64,000 nucleotides of DNA from Amphibalanus amphitrite (GCF_019059575.1 NW_024881592.1:496001-560000), one strand, 5' to 3'; numbered from the stretch's first letter, positions 37,701 to 46,469 are shown. Numbers and translations: made by a program. Notes: generated by a model from the letters alone, not told the origin.

Positions 37701-39591
37701 ATCACTAAAAATTCACCCAGCCCCATGCATCCCTGTAGTAGAGCAGGCAGATCTGGCAAACCCTTGGCATTACCCAATATGTTTATCCCTGCAGAGCAGT
37801 CTGAGCCATGGCGGAGTCTACATATGAACCCACCTACCCTTTTTAAAATGAGATTAATAGCAAGTGGTATCTGTAACCTTTTAAAGGAATTATACCACTT
37901 TTAACATGGGGCTCTGAACTGGAATAGCAATTTATAAGCTTGAGCTGAGAGTTGAAACTAGCACAAACCAAGGAGCTTTCATGGCCCTGCAATCACCCTG
38001 GGCAAAAATATTCTATTTCTTGTTCCAAAATTAGCGCCTTATGCAGGAGTCAGGTGTCTTACAGAAGAATGTCAACTCAAGAAGCTGTCAGCCAATCAGC
38101 ATGCAGTTGTTTTTAAACTACACAATACAATTGGTCAACATATAATAGGTAGGTAAACTTCCTCTAAAACACTGTTTAGCCTCAGCCATAGATAATTAAT
38201 ACCCCTTCAGAGTTCCAGAAAACATTTTTAAAATTCCTTTAGTGAGTATTAGTATTCTCTTTTTTAGCATAACATAAAAATCATAAACAATAGCAAAAAT
38301 TATTTGAGGAAAGTGGGCAAACAATTATGGGCGCGCTATTTCTCAACTGGAGAATTTGCCATCTGGCACGTATAATGGTGCTAGCAAAGCTTGTTATATA
38401 AGATCAATGCTAGACATACAAGAATAAATGTCTATCAATGAATTTCTCATGTAGTGCCATTTTACGTGTCTATGTCCATCTAGTACTGTGCTTATATCTA
38501 TATATAAACATGTTACCAGCTCATTTAACAACATTTTTTTGTTTAATAAACTGGTTTATGATGATAATTCACACATATAACGGCTATTACAAGTCGCCAG
38601 CTGATTGTATCCAGTTGTTAACAAGGCCCACAATTATCAATACATCAACCACTCAAGAAACATTAGGGTTGATAGATTCATATCATTTACACTAGATAGA
38701 AAAATCAATTTGTAGCTAATGAATACTATGAATGCATTCACCAAATACACGTATGTTTATAAATACGATACATTATCAGATTTCCAAACATTATAATTTA
38801 GCAGCTCCAATTGCACCATAAATGTAACAGACGCGCCATAATTGAAACAACTTTCAAAATAAAGTACATTTACAGTGAAAAATAAAACTAAATCAATTAT
38901 AAGAGCAATGCAAAACTGATGCACTATAATTTGTGGGTGGGAATTTTCACAGGCTCCGATTTCATTCAGAAAACCCTTAAACTAAAAACCAAACATTTCA
39001 TGTAAGGGTTCTGCAAGCTTGAGCTCAAGCTGTGAAAACTTTGCAATTTATATTGTTAATAAGTAAATACTAAATCTAAATACAACAGTAAAAGACTGAA
39101 AGGATTGCTATTAAGTAACTGAAAAATGTTCAATAGAAACGAAAAAATATTATGGATGGTTTAAAATGCAACATCATTGTTATGCTGCGACTGCCTATAG
39201 CTCGTTGAATGAGCAACGGTTTCGGTTTGCGGTGAAAGCGGCGTCGTTTTCCAAGCACATCGGCGCGGCCAACGAACAATTTGAACGGAAAAATTATAGA
39301 AACTTATGTTTAATGCCCTGAGAACAGAATGCGCATACCAATTTACGGATTATCTTCGCCACTTACCGCCTTTTCCAGGTGTTTACGGGCGAGATCCGAA
39401 TTTCTTGTGTGGTTCAACAGGATGTTCCCCAGCTGCAAATGCGTTCTAGCCTCCACTCGTGGGGGCGGATTGAAGTTAAACACTGCCTGCAGGCACTGCA
39501 CACACGATTTTATGTCAGGTGGCTTCAAACTTCGAAAATGTTCGGCCAAACCGAGCAGCGACAGATACCAAGCATCCTGACTTGACGCCAT
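6698..39591 (-). CDS. MAU2: MAU2 chromatid cohesion factor (SCC4, cohesin loader TPR subunit), 11 exons
   Basis: MAU2/SCC4 binds the N-terminus of NIPBL/SCC2, and the pair loads cohesin onto chromatin in the nucleus. Eleven coding exons on the minus strand, all with GT-AG junctions and compatible phases, join as 39591-39367, 35943-35764, 35423-35301, 34650-34543, 33833-33713, 31692-31522, 30797-30647, 29224-29137, 23281-23076, 20927-20725 and 7725-6698. They sum to 2604 bases, or 867 residues plus stop. Residues 1-570 follow vertebrate MAU2 along its length, with shared stretches such as WYLx[49 protein letters not shown] and WTDG. Vertebrate MAU2 is about 613 residues. The excess is a low-complexity tail after WTDG (569-572): Ala/Pro-rich to about 668, seven AHMSNQSP-like octapeptides (670-725), then Gly/His-rich. 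The start ATG has A at -3 and G at +4. Confidence 0.95.
7127..7294 (-). repeat. MAU2: Coding 24-bp minisatellite in MAU2 exon 11
   Basis: Seven tandem 24-base units encode AHMSNQSP with small substitutions ([24 protein letters not shown]). The unit length is a multiple of three, so copy-number change keeps the frame. Confidence 0.9.
7726..10499. other. MAU2 intron 10, 3' part: low-complexity repeats, no gene
   Basis: Near the exon, bases 7800-7960 hold a G-run and then degenerate tandem units of about 35-45 bases rich in ACATACACACCAC and GGGACAACAGAGAACAACAA. The rest, to 10499, shows no coding homology and no paired transposon ends. Confidence 0.6.
10692..13383. mobile_element. hAT-like element (inner, nested) with long inverted ends
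   Basis: The ends TAGGGTGTGTCA (10692) and TGACACACCCTA (to 13383) are flanked by the 8-bp duplication ATGTGTAG at 10684-10691 and 13384-13391. Roughly 200 bases at each end are imperfectly inverted, including the GTGCTCCA and CGCCCCTGGCGGC-type stretches. No transposase was found. The middle is filled by a minisatellite (11140-12330). The termini resemble those of the outer host element, so the two may share a mobilising transposase. Confidence 0.8.
11140..12330. repeat. Degenerate GGCCTCTGAGGGCCC minisatellite
   Basis: About 1.2 kb of variable-length units (roughly 25-40 bases), each centred on CTCTGAGGGCCC or CTTCTGAGGGTCC and separated by CACACCAGTG or TTGCCGGC-like spacers. Similar units occur at 1-350 and, inverted, at 43080-43920. 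It lies inside the inner hAT-like element. Confidence 0.8.
14715..19074. other. MAU2 intron 10, middle part, no gene recognised
   Basis: GC-rich, apparently low-copy intron sequence with short overlapping open frames on both strands (for example 16287-16688, 17710-18099, 18612-19028). None has a recognisable domain, a consistent splice context, or similarity to MAU2. No paired inverted ends were seen. Confidence 0.5.
19075..19345 (+). repeat. Degenerate tandem repeat with GGGACCTGACGAAAGTCCC stems
   Basis: Four to five units of about 55-70 bases begin with GGACC/TGACGAAAG-type sequence followed by GTCACGGCACACGGC. They fall near 19080, 19104, 19171, 19225 and 19290. In the best unit, GGGAC and GTCCC flank CTGACGAAA, so each unit can form a short hairpin. 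Confidence 0.6.
19390..20724. other. MAU2 intron 10, 5' part, no gene recognised
   Basis: Intron sequence next to exon 10. Open frames at 20102-20556 on both strands are GC-driven and show no domain. No repeat boundary was identified. Confidence 0.5.
20725..20927 (-). CDS. MAU2: MAU2 exon 10
   Basis: Encodes [20 protein letters not shown] to QLWASAVLK. The acceptor is CCAACAG^G and the donor AAAG^GTAAGA. One base carries over to exon 11. It corresponds to the RFLRETLKMSNAEDLNRL block of vertebrate MAU2. Confidence 0.95.
20928..22503. other. MAU2 intron 9, no gene recognised
   Basis: Sequence between exon 10 and the MITE at 22512. Short open frames on both strands, no recognisable protein and no paired element ends. 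Confidence 0.5.
22512..22859. mobile_element. 348-bp hAT-like MITE
   Basis: The ends are CAGTGTCCCAAAATTA at 22512 and TAATTTTGGGACACTG ending at 22859. Both are flanked by the perfect 8-bp target-site duplication CACCTGCT (22504-22511 and 22860-22867). CTTGGGTGT near the left end pairs with ACACCCAAA near the right. It is too short to code for a transposase. It lies in MAU2 intron 9, about 220 bases from exon 9. Confidence 0.9.
23076..23281 (-). CDS. MAU2: MAU2 exon 9
   Basis: Encodes [20 protein letters not shown] to QRAFNDA. The acceptor is CCACAG^ACA and the donor CCAA^GTGGGT. Two leftover bases join exon 10 to give Lys. It matches the NHQELWAF...NLASVYIREG segment of vertebrate MAU2. 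Confidence 0.94.
23282..26773. other. MAU2 intron 8, 3' half, no gene recognised
   Basis: No coding homology. A small perfect hairpin AGGGCCGAAGGCCCT lies near 24966, and a (GGGC)n run lies at about 26163-26187. Open frames between 25134 and 26719 are in GC-rich DNA and look non-coding. Confidence 0.5.
26778..27972. mobile_element. TTAA-flanked element, complete copy (piggyBac/Kolobok-like MITE)
   Basis: Bounded by TTAA at 26774-26777 and 27973-27976. The left end is CCCGCGCCCTGCTGGGG and the right end CCGGGCGCGGG. Just inside each end sits a G-run/TGTTTGAACA/C-run palindrome, and near the left end an AAAACGGCGGCGC hairpin (26845-26875). The 1.2-kb interior has no protein. It is dense in AGGTCA and TGACCT half-sites, for example a direct repeat with 4-base spacing at 26928-26943. 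The TTAA duplication and CCC...GGG ends are typical of piggyBac, and Kolobok also uses TTAA. It lies in MAU2 intron 8. Confidence 0.85.
27977..29136. other. MAU2 intron 8, 5' half, no gene recognised
   Basis: Intron sequence between the TTAA element and exon 8. Open frames near 28107-28495 overlap on both strands and show no domain. Confidence 0.5.
29137..29224 (-). CDS. MAU2: MAU2 exon 8
   Basis: Encodes [20 protein letters not shown] to NAALR, homologous to the AQLHTLLGLY TPR of vertebrate MAU2. The acceptor is CCGGCAG^GG and the donor CGG^GTGAGT. The acceptor and the first exon bases are copied in the tandem repeat that lies upstream in intron 7 (see 29200-29470). Confidence 0.92.
29200..29470. 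repeat. Tandem repeat that copies the exon 8 splice acceptor
   Basis: Three to four units of about 60-100 bases share GTGGATCTGGGCCCTG followed by CAGAACATACCAAACAC-like sequence. The first unit includes the 5' end of exon 8 and its acceptor. Later units near 29300-29335 and 29399-29421 keep the minus-strand sequence CAG/GGCCCAGATCCAC, or a variant of it, inside intron 7. Confidence 0.75.
29471..30646. other. MAU2 intron 7, remainder, no gene recognised
   Basis: Contains an (ACGC)n run near 29566-29582 and a C-run near 30568-30583. The GATTCGAACC word at about 30217 was checked as a tRNA T-arm and rejected. No coding homology. Confidence 0.5.
30647..30797 (-). CDS. MAU2: MAU2 exon 7
   Basis: Encodes [20 protein letters not shown] to [10 protein letters not shown]. 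The acceptor is TGCAG^AC and the donor ACAG^GTGACG. It leaves two bases (AG) that complete an Arg codon with exon 8. Confidence 0.93.
30798..33712. other. MAU2 introns 6 and 5, no additional gene recognised
   Basis: Intron 6 (30798-31521) and intron 5 (31693-33712), separated by exon 6. They hold only short open frames. A tandem duplication of CTCACACGTCCCCCTAAG lies near 31161-31197. No transposon ends were found. Confidence 0.5.
31522..31692 (-). CDS. MAU2: MAU2 exon 6
   Basis: Encodes [20 protein letters not shown] and [20 protein letters not shown], the best conserved block of the protein. The acceptor is TTTCAG^AC and the donor CCG^GTGAGA. Phase 1 on both sides. Confidence 0.95.
33713..33833 (-). 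CDS. MAU2: MAU2 exon 5
   Basis: Begins [18 protein letters not shown] after the acceptor CCCCAG^GTG. It ends GAC GAA G with donor G^GTCAGT, leaving one base that completes an Asp codon with exon 6. It matches the VFFLVLQ...AGQVKS..K.CLKQLQQ region of animal MAU2. Confidence 0.93.
33834..34085. repeat. Minisatellite in MAU2 intron 4
   Basis: Five to six degenerate units of about 40-55 bases built from GACGACTGAACGGGG, GAGCGGTCAGT and TTTCTGA-like words with variable G-runs. The array starts immediately upstream of the exon 5 acceptor. Confidence 0.75.
34543..34650 (-). CDS. MAU2: MAU2 exon 4
   Basis: Thirty-six codons, [15 protein letters not shown] to QQKEYLK. The acceptor is TCGCAG^CTG and the donor AAG^GTATGA. 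Phase 0 at both ends. Confidence 0.92.
35301..35423 (-). CDS. MAU2: MAU2 exon 3
   Basis: Forty-one codons, [19 protein letters not shown] to LFLLSKAM. The acceptor is CCGCAG^CAA and the donor ATG^GTGAGC. It is phase 0 at both ends and strongly conserved against vertebrate MAU2 (LxxLEKDLVSACDLLGVG). Confidence 0.95.
35764..35943 (-). CDS. MAU2: MAU2 exon 2
   Basis: Sixty in-frame codons from [10 protein letters not shown] to [11 protein letters not shown]. The acceptor is TCCACAG^TGG and the donor GCG^GTGGGT. It contains a run of five glutamines followed by [11 protein letters not shown], where vertebrate MAU2 has an acidic or mixed segment. Confidence 0.94.
36060..37136. mobile_element. Degraded TTAA-family relic in MAU2 intron 1
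   Basis: Shares interior sequence with the complete TTAA elements: the CTAAGGTTAGGTCAATTTC block near 36204, the CCATTATAAGTCAATG block near 36231, and TGACCT/AGGTCA words at 36806-36856 and 37005-37050. The true ends were not found. It contains a CATAGT hexamer repeat (about 36544-36570) and a T-run near 36700. Confidence 0.6.
37137..37170. mobile_element. 34-bp TTAA-bounded hairpin, minimal terminal-repeat remnant
   Basis: Reads TTAA, CCCGCGCACC, a 6-base loop, GGTGCGCGGG, TTAA. The outer bases match the termini of the TTAA family. It looks like both ends of an element with the whole interior missing. It could also be a chance palindrome or a hairpin product of imperfect excision. Confidence 0.65.
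37171..39366. other. MAU2 intron 1, 5' part, AT-rich, no gene
   Basis: Notably AT-rich compared with the rest of the gene. Open frames such as 37435-37777 and 38438-38695 are short and unrecognised. No repeats with paired ends were seen. Confidence 0.5.
39367..39591 (-). CDS. MAU2: MAU2 exon 1 (start codon exon)
   Basis: Encodes residues 1-75, from the ATG at 39591 to HLEKA, and covers the first TPR. The donor reads GCG^GTAAGT at 39366. The exon ends in phase 0. Confidence 0.93.
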
Positions 39592-39760
39592 TTTTAAGAC
39601 TGGTCGGCAGCTGCTGCCACCTGGTGAGCGGCGCCGAAAGGTGGAACGTCATCCAACGGGCGGAGCCTCCAACGCCGTGTGGGATTGGTCGATATGCGGC
39701 GGAGCTGGCTCGCGCTACAACTGATGATGTCACCAGCGGGTGAATGAGCCGCGTTCCGGG
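39592..39760 (-). promoter_or_regulatory. Probable MAU2 promoter/5' UTR region
   Basis: A GC-rich stretch directly upstream of the start codon, flanked by AT-rich DNA on the intron side. It holds CCAAT on the minus strand at 39684-39688, about 95 bases before the ATG. No TATA box is evident, as is common for housekeeping genes. The transcription start is not known. Confidence 0.45.
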
Positions 39761-40699
39761 AATATCGTAACCCGCCGCCCACCCAGCGTAACGGCTGTCC
39801 CACAGCCGCCTGCTGCCCCCCCCCTTCCCTCTTGCCTATCCTCGGTCTGTTAGGGACCGATCGACGGCATCATGCAGCCCGCGCCCCGCTGGGGCTACTG
39901 GATTTTCACGCCCTATTGGGGGGTGTTTGAACAACCTTCTTGCTCCGTCGGCTCCGACGGCCCACGTATAGCGACATGCCATAGGCGGCGTTCGAAAGAG
40001 TGTAGAAAATAATGACGAAATTGTATCGGTCACTTTTTAGGTCAGACTAAGGGTCAGGTCACTGCAGAGGCCACGGCAGGTAAAATTTCGTCACTTTCCC
40101 AGTCTAAATTTACAAATTTCCCAGTCTTTCCCAGTCTAAATTTACAAATTTAGCTAATTTTGGACAAACCGGTGCACATAGCTAAGGAACGGATAGAGCA
40201 ACAGCGCCGCGGAAACACATTTTCGATCACTGGCGGTCGCAGCCGCTAGCAAAAGGGAGGGCCAAAGTCACACTCGCGGGACATAACATTTATCCGTCAC
40301 CGGGAGGGGGGGGGGGGGGTGATCGGCTAATTTTTTACGTCCACGAGGTGCCGCGCAGTTGGCATTACTTATGCTTCATCCATCTGATTCTTGCGTGAAA
40401 TCTTTAAGCTCAATTTAAGGCAAAATCACCAGTTCCATTTCCCGTCCCACGGTGCTTCCACCGGTCGGCCCACTGCACCATGACGACGGATCGGTGTAGC
40501 ATAGGTATACTGGAAGGTCAGGCACGCGGATTCATGACCTTACCACTATGTATAAAACAATTCGGAAAAGTACAGATACCTCTTGCTTTGAACAAGCATG
40601 TGAAACCCAGAGAGCATTTTCAGACTATGACATTTACCCATACCTACCTATAGGTAACATACCTAGTTGTGTGGTGTGGCGGGAGAGAGTAGGTACCTA

Positions 40700-43059
40700 C
40701 ACTGAGAAACACTCAAGCCTATCCATGGTTCTCGGAGACCATGCAGGGGTCGTTCTGGTCTTGTATGAGAGCCTCAATTGGGGAGAACTTTGTTTACAGT
40801 TGTTGGTCTCCAGTTTGGTAAAGTTCTCAGGTTCTCCCCGTAACGTTCTCGAGTGAGAATGGTGTGCTATCTTGAACGAGAACTTTGCCCGGATAAGGTA
40901 CTCTTATACTGCGGGATGATCTCCCATGAGAACCTTTACCAGGTCATGAGATCATAAACGAACACAATTCCCGCTCATAATATGATCCTGTATGGTCTCC
41001 GAGAACTTTACAACTTAAGAGCGCCGGCTTTCCTGGCACGGCATTCGCGCTCACGACCCATTCCCCCCTCTCCCCTCCCTATAGAGCGCCAGCTTTTCAT
41101 GGCACAGCATCCGCGTTCTCGATCCTTCCCATTCCCTCCATGCACAAACAAGGTAAAGAACAGGCATGTATATTTATTGTGTCAGATGTCAAAAAACTCA
41201 CTCTGGAACAGAACATGCGATGCAGTCATTCGATGCGAACATTTTGTTTCAAAAGCTGCCCAAACCCTTTCGCTTGCCGCCCCAGTCAGTACCGACCAGC
41301 GTGCTGAGTTTCAACTGTGTCGTTTAGCAAGAGACCATAATATCTCCCGGTGCACGACAGCTCAGTCCCTTTACTTTACTTTTAACACGGAATGCAGGTA
41401 AGTGCAAAAATGCATGTCAAGCGGCGTTCCCCACGGTCCACACTAGACTGTGCGAACGATGTACAATTCAAACACTGTTAAGTACAGGCACGTACAATAG
41501 TTACACAGGCACAGACATTAAAAAGTTAATACAGGTAAAATGTATGTGCTGGCATGTGAACACCACCGACGGCAGTCCATGTGAGACCGAAGTCTAGCCA
41601 TAGGAGCGGCGGAGGCGACGACAGCCGGTTGGCCGCTCTAGACAGTTTGCGCAGCTGGTAGCTGCATCTGGCTGGGGAGGAGCTACTCCAGCATGGCAGC
41701 CTGCTGACTGCTGAACCATGAGCGCCATCAGACGCTCCAGCTGCTCGTTGTCTCCCATCACCGGTACGAGCGATCCGACAAGACGGTGTTAACTTATGTG
41801 CGTCTCTGAATCGGTGTCGCGCACAGGGTCAATCTCACTCGCGTACTGGCCACGCATATTATCGATTACACCACTATTTCACTATTTCACTGTGGCCGGA
41901 CCGTCTCGGCGAACACGCCTCACCTCACCTCGCGGCACTCAGCTGTGTTGACACCAGCGCCGCTCGGACGATACTGACCCTCGGCCGCTCGGCCCGGCCC
42001 GGCCGGTCAAGGTCGTTCAAGGTTACGGCTGTCAAGGCGCGACACGCGTGACCCAGGGCCAGGACACAACAGGGACATTTTGGCGTTGTGCCCGATGAGT
42101 TGCCTCACTTCGGTGTCCAACATTGAGAGCATCGTCTCTACGGCTTCTTGCTCTGAAAGGGAGAGTAAGACAAATATTAGAGAAACGGCAGAAACGCTTA
42201 ATTTCTGAGCCATATCCTCAAAGCACACGAATTGGTATTTAAGCAGATTTTGCTAACACTGGCAAACAGATGGCAATCGCAACCTATATCCCAAAAATGG
42301 GCAATGGCACACAGATTTTGCCACCTCCCAGAGTAAGTAATTACCTTTGCTGTGGTTACTTTCAGGCTGTTAAGTGCACACAAAGAATACAGAAAACAAA
42401 CTCACCATGAGACGTTCGCGCTGTGCGCCAGACACCAACTCGCGACAGGAACAACCACGCTGCCGGCAGCCTTTGCAGTGCTTTCGAGAAAGGAAGGACC
42501 GGAAGCACTGAGGCATTATAGAGATGTTCCTTAGGGATATCCATTTGAATTGGTTTGAACTGTTAAAATCGATAAACATCGTGTCATATAGTAAGGCTCT
42601 TTTTCATTAAAAATTATTTCTTCTACTGAAAAATACATGTTTTATTTTTATCAATAATTGCTATTTTCCTAAGCGAAAATGGAATCGCAGCACTTCAAAC
42701 TGCTCTACTCTTAACACAGCGCCACCTACGCCTTTAGTTTCCTTCTGTGCTGACATCTGTCGTCAAAACACGTCAGCTGCGAGAACTATAAGGAAAAAAG
42801 TGAGAAGTTTACCATCCTTTCTGACCGAATGACTGCTGGTTCGAATCTCACCGCAGACCGACTGTTTGCGTTACACGGGTAGCTAGACAACTTCCAGTAC
42901 TAAACTATCTCGGTCAAGACCAAATCCACTCCTGAAACCAGAGTGGAGACCATGCACAGTTCTCGGGAAAGACCAATTCCTCAAAGCGGCAAAATGGAAA
43001 CCATCGAAGGTACTCAGGTGAGTACTATCAGTATAAGTTCTAAAATGTGTTTCTCAGTG
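40700..43059. mobile_element. Inserted element with CACTGAGAAACAC ends, type uncertain
   Basis: CACTGAGAAACAC at 40700 is the exact inverse of GTGTTTCTCAGTG ending at 43059, and TA flanks both sides. The corresponding place in the inverted copy near base 520 is empty, which supports an insertion. Subterminal GAGAACTTT and AGTTCTC words recur. Interior open frames (40982-41401 plus; 41594-41758 and 42007-42228 minus) give no confident protein. A TA duplication would suggest Tc1/mariner-type, but the flanks are not clean. Confidence 0.6.
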
Positions 43060-43079
43060 TACAGTCTACACCGACCTCT

Positions 43080-43925
43080 GGAGACCCCCCACAGGTTCCG
43101 AGCTTTCAAAATTGGCATCTGAGGGCCGCGCGCGACTCCTGCGGGGCTTCGCAAATCGCAACGGCTCTATTGGGGCTCACTCAACCTGCCTAGTCTTACT
43201 GCTAAAAAGACTGGCCCTGAGCCCTAAGGACTTCATCAGTCTCTGCCAGCCCCAGGACCCACACCGGCTCATGGGGTCCCGACGTCGAAATATGAGGGAA
43301 TCTGCGCGGTACCATCAGGACGTAAAGTAATCTCGATCAGGACCAACGTAAGGCTGTGCCGGAGACTGCGTGAGCCCTCTGATCTTCAGGAACCCACCCA
43401 TGCATGTTTTCACATAGAGGCCAGTTTAGGGCCCTCAGAGACCAGTACAGGGCCTGCAAACTACAACGGCCAGTAGTTTGAGACAATCAGTGACCGAGTT
43501 GGGCTCTCAGAGGCTAATGTGGGTCATTACAGGCCAACATGGGCCCTCAGAGGTCAGCGTGGGGCCCTAAAAGACCGGCATGAGCCGTCGTTGGACCCCA
43601 GAGGCCAGCAGAGGGCCCTCAAAGGCTAAGATGGGCCCTCCTCAGAGGCCAATGCAGGCGCATCGGGTCTTCAGCAGCCAGTGCGGGGCCCTCATTGGCA
43701 CCTAAAGGTTCGTCTTGGGACACCACAGACAGAAATAAGGCCACCAGAGACCGGTGTGAGACCCTCAGACGCCGGTTGGGACCCCTGAGGCCGGTTAGGG
43801 GCCCTCATAGGCCAGATGTGGGGTCTCAGAGGTTGATGTAGGCTCTTAGCGGTCAACGTGGGCGCTTGACCGCCACTGAAGTTCCCTCAGAGGTCAGTGT
43901 AGGACACTCAAAGACCGGTGTGGGA
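43080..43925. repeat. GGCCTCTGAGGGCCC minisatellite, second array
   Basis: Repeated units such as CCCTCAGAGGCCAGTGTGGG, about 25-35 bases each. The part up to 43588 is the inverse of bases 1-520. It ends where the mariner inserts. Related to the array at 11140-12330. Confidence 0.8.
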
Positions 43926-43929
43926 GCTA

Positions 43930-45290
43930 CAGGGTGTCCCATAAGTTCGTTCTCACATTATATTTGCATGTGAAACAGAGTACATTGCGTTTTGATATAT
44001 GTATGACCCCTCAATGTGCTCCGCTCCCCATTTGATAGGCAAACACATGAATACATGCTGTGGCATGCCAACCGGCATGTATGGCTGCATAGCAGGCTTG
44101 AAGTTAGCCCAGACTGACTTGACATGCGTCGTGAGCTCCTCGAGGCTGGAACAGCGCTTTGCTTCGACGAGCCTCAATTTCAGTATAACCAACAAATTTC
44201 CATGAAATTTTGATCCGATGAGTTGCCTGGCATGTGATCTTGCCACAAACGCCTGTCACAGTCTCCTTGCACCGCTTTTAAACTTTGCTTGACCTGTGTA
44301 CTGATGCACTGTCTTGCCTGGAGATGGGCCTACGACCTCCCGGGATGCCATTTTCTCCTCTATAAATGTGTTCATACTCGCGGTTCGAGTTCAGCTTGAA
44401 GGCTAAAACTCCTCCTAGATGTTCTTGGAAAAGCATTCTGCTTCCCAAAACTGTTTCTGGAGTGCCAATCGCAACCTGGTCAGCGTCTGGACGCCTATGA
44501 CCCCACAATATCGTGACCCTGACCTTTTGCATAGGAAGTTAACGGGACGAAACGGAGGCCTCCTTCGCCCTTATGGGGTTGTTTTCGGGTTTGGACGGGT
44601 GTTTCATCTCGAACGTGGACTAGTTAGTCCAGATGACCTGATTGATGTCCTCAGCCCCTTATAGTGTTTTAGCCTCAGGCATAACGAAACTCATGTTTGG
44701 CCATTTTAAGACGTTTTTGACTGTTTTGAGCCCTCCGGTAAGCAAAGCTTAAGTCACCTTGAGTCATGTACCCCGAAAGAACACTCTTAGACAGCTGGTA
44801 ATTCATCCTGAAATGTCTGCTTACCAGCTTTCTAACCCTTTGACCTTTTTGATGGCCATTTTGGCGCCGCACAGTTTTGGCCACTTGGCTCACTCCTGAG
44901 GGCTGACTGGAAAGAGGATAAACTTGCAGTGATTGACTCCCGACAAATCATCGGCGTCACTTGCTGACTGTGCGTCCAGTTAGCGATGGACATTGGCTAC
45001 AGACTGGTAGGCCTCAATCACCCTCAATCGTCGCGAATGGCCCACTTGCGGACTAAATACCGAGACGTACCCGTATCGGAGACCTCTATGTTGCGGCGTT
45101 AGCCGTCTCTGTAGGAAGCGGGCTCTCTAGCAAAAACTATTTTGTCTACAGAAATTAGTTACTGTGGAGCATATTGCTACCAGCCATGACAACCACGTAA
45201 GCTCAATTACGAACCGATTTCAGCGTGCCTTTGAGCAAGAGAGCCTATAAGCGAAAAATTTAGGTGAGAACGAACTTATGGGACACCCTG
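43930..45290 (-). mobile_element. Tc1/mariner element, 1361 bp
   Basis: The inverted ends CAGGGTGTCCCATAAGT (43930) and ACTTATGGGACACCCTG (to 45290) extend over about 27 bases with full symmetry. The TA target duplication lies at 43928-43929 and 45291-45292. Length and ends are typical of a single-gene mariner-type transposon. The coding region is decayed (see 43953-44660). Confidence 0.92.
43953..44660 (-). pseudogene. Degenerate mariner-family transposase
   Basis: Transposase fragments lie on the minus strand in several frames. Near 44600-44640 the sequence VIWTN-stop-STFEM sits where related transposases have a VxWTDEStFE-type motif. Here the first catalytic Asp has become Asn and the next residue is a TAG stop. 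Near 44290-44530 are VTILWG and QDSASVH, in the places of the VMVWG and QQDxAxxH motifs around the second catalytic Asp. The C-terminal part (43953-44246) includes SSLEELTTHVKSVWANF. Frameshifts and stops make it non-functional. Confidence 0.75.
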
Positions 45291-45561
45291 TATATTAATA
45301 GCTGGGCGTGGGTTTTTTTAGCCTTGTGACGATCGAATAATTGCCAGGGCCCCATACACATATATGGGGGCCCATTGGTTGTTTGAGGTGGGGGGGGGGG
45401 CAAATGATATGATGGCCCCCTTTATTGACCTTTGGGGGGGCATGGCCCTGATGCCCCCCCCGCGACTGCCACTGTGTACACATTACAGACATGCCTCTGA
45501 GATTACATACTAGCTCATGCAAACTCTATGCAGGCCCCGGAGTTCCCAAGCTAATCCTTAA

Positions 45562-46465
45562 CCCGCGAGTTGCTGGGGGGGGGGGGGCGTTAAACGCCCC
45601 CACTTTTTTCGCCGGGCCATAGCATGGCGCGCCAAATTTTGGGTACCTGTAGGGAATTGATTGAAGTTTGTTGTGACAAATTTTCAAAAAAAATCGGTCG
45701 GAAAATTTTTGAGATATCGAGGTGTTAGTGACGTCATGATTTCTGAGTTTTCGACCAAAAACGGCATATGTTCAAAAAATTATATAAAATCACAGAATAG
45801 ATATACAGACATGCCGTAAACGCCATTAGACTGCCAATACCTTGAGCAATCAAATGGCTATCTTCGATTATTGATTATTGTTCCGCATTTTCCAAAATCT
45901 TGAACTGAATCTTGGCAATTTCTCGTGACTACTTCACGACCATGATGCATGCATTTCTTAAATTGAACTTTTTGAGCCAAACACGTACACATATGAGAAA
46001 AAGGAATGTCACCATCGTTTTCTACGCTCCAAATTACCCATAAAACATGTGTCACAGGCTGCGAATATCAGTTTTGATTTTCGGGGATATGTGCCTACCC
46101 GGTTGACCTGACCTTGACCCTGACCTATGCTTGACTGACCCCTACATGGAGCTGACACTCTTGTAGGCCTTATATGATGGATTGTGCATCGTTTTGACAG
46201 AGTTTCTGACGAGAGGCGCCCATTGCGAAGCCCTGAAGTCCATGCTACTGAAAGCCCGATTTCAGGTGTTTGACCTGACCTTGACCTGACCTGTGACCTC
46301 AAAATTCAACTTTAAAGTACTCATCTGAAGCGTCTCGTCGCGCTCTTTCGTTTGCCGCCTCGTGCGTTTCGCTGCGCCTATTGGTTCTCGAGTTATCGGC
46401 TGGGGGCGTTTAACGCCCCCCCCCCAGCAAACGGTGGGTGGCGAAATACCCCAGCAACTGCCGGG
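45562..46465. mobile_element. TTAA-flanked element, subfamily with GCGTTAAACGC hairpin
   Basis: TTAA lies at 45558-45561 and 46466-46469. The ends are CCCGCGAGTTGCTGGGG and CCCCAGCAACTGCCGGG. Inside the left end is G-run/GCGTTAAACGC/C-run, and inside the right end G-run/GCGTTTAACGC/C-run. The 904-bp interior has no protein and contains TGACCT clusters near 46103-46140 and 46270-46300. It shares its right TTAA with the next element. Confidence 0.8.
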
Positions 46466-46469
46466 TTAA

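Noticed and set aside
41160-41401. Possible THAP-like fragment (CDAVIRCEHF) in the 40700-43059 insertion
   Set aside because: Only the CxxHF-like end is visible. The first cysteine pair and the rest of the fold are missing.
41594-41758. Minus-strand frame beginning MGDNEQLERLMALMVQQ, similar in style to retrotransposon gag N-termini
   Set aside because: Only 54 codons, with no downstream gag motif, zinc knuckle or polymerase. The resemblance is compositional.
42007-42228. Minus-strand frame with EQEAVETMLSMLDTEVRQLI
   Set aside because: Looks helical but short, with no homologue recognised and no partner exon.
42835-42865. Possible plus-strand tRNA (GGTTCGAATC word)
   Set aside because: No matching D or anticodon arms upstream. 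The word alone is not enough.
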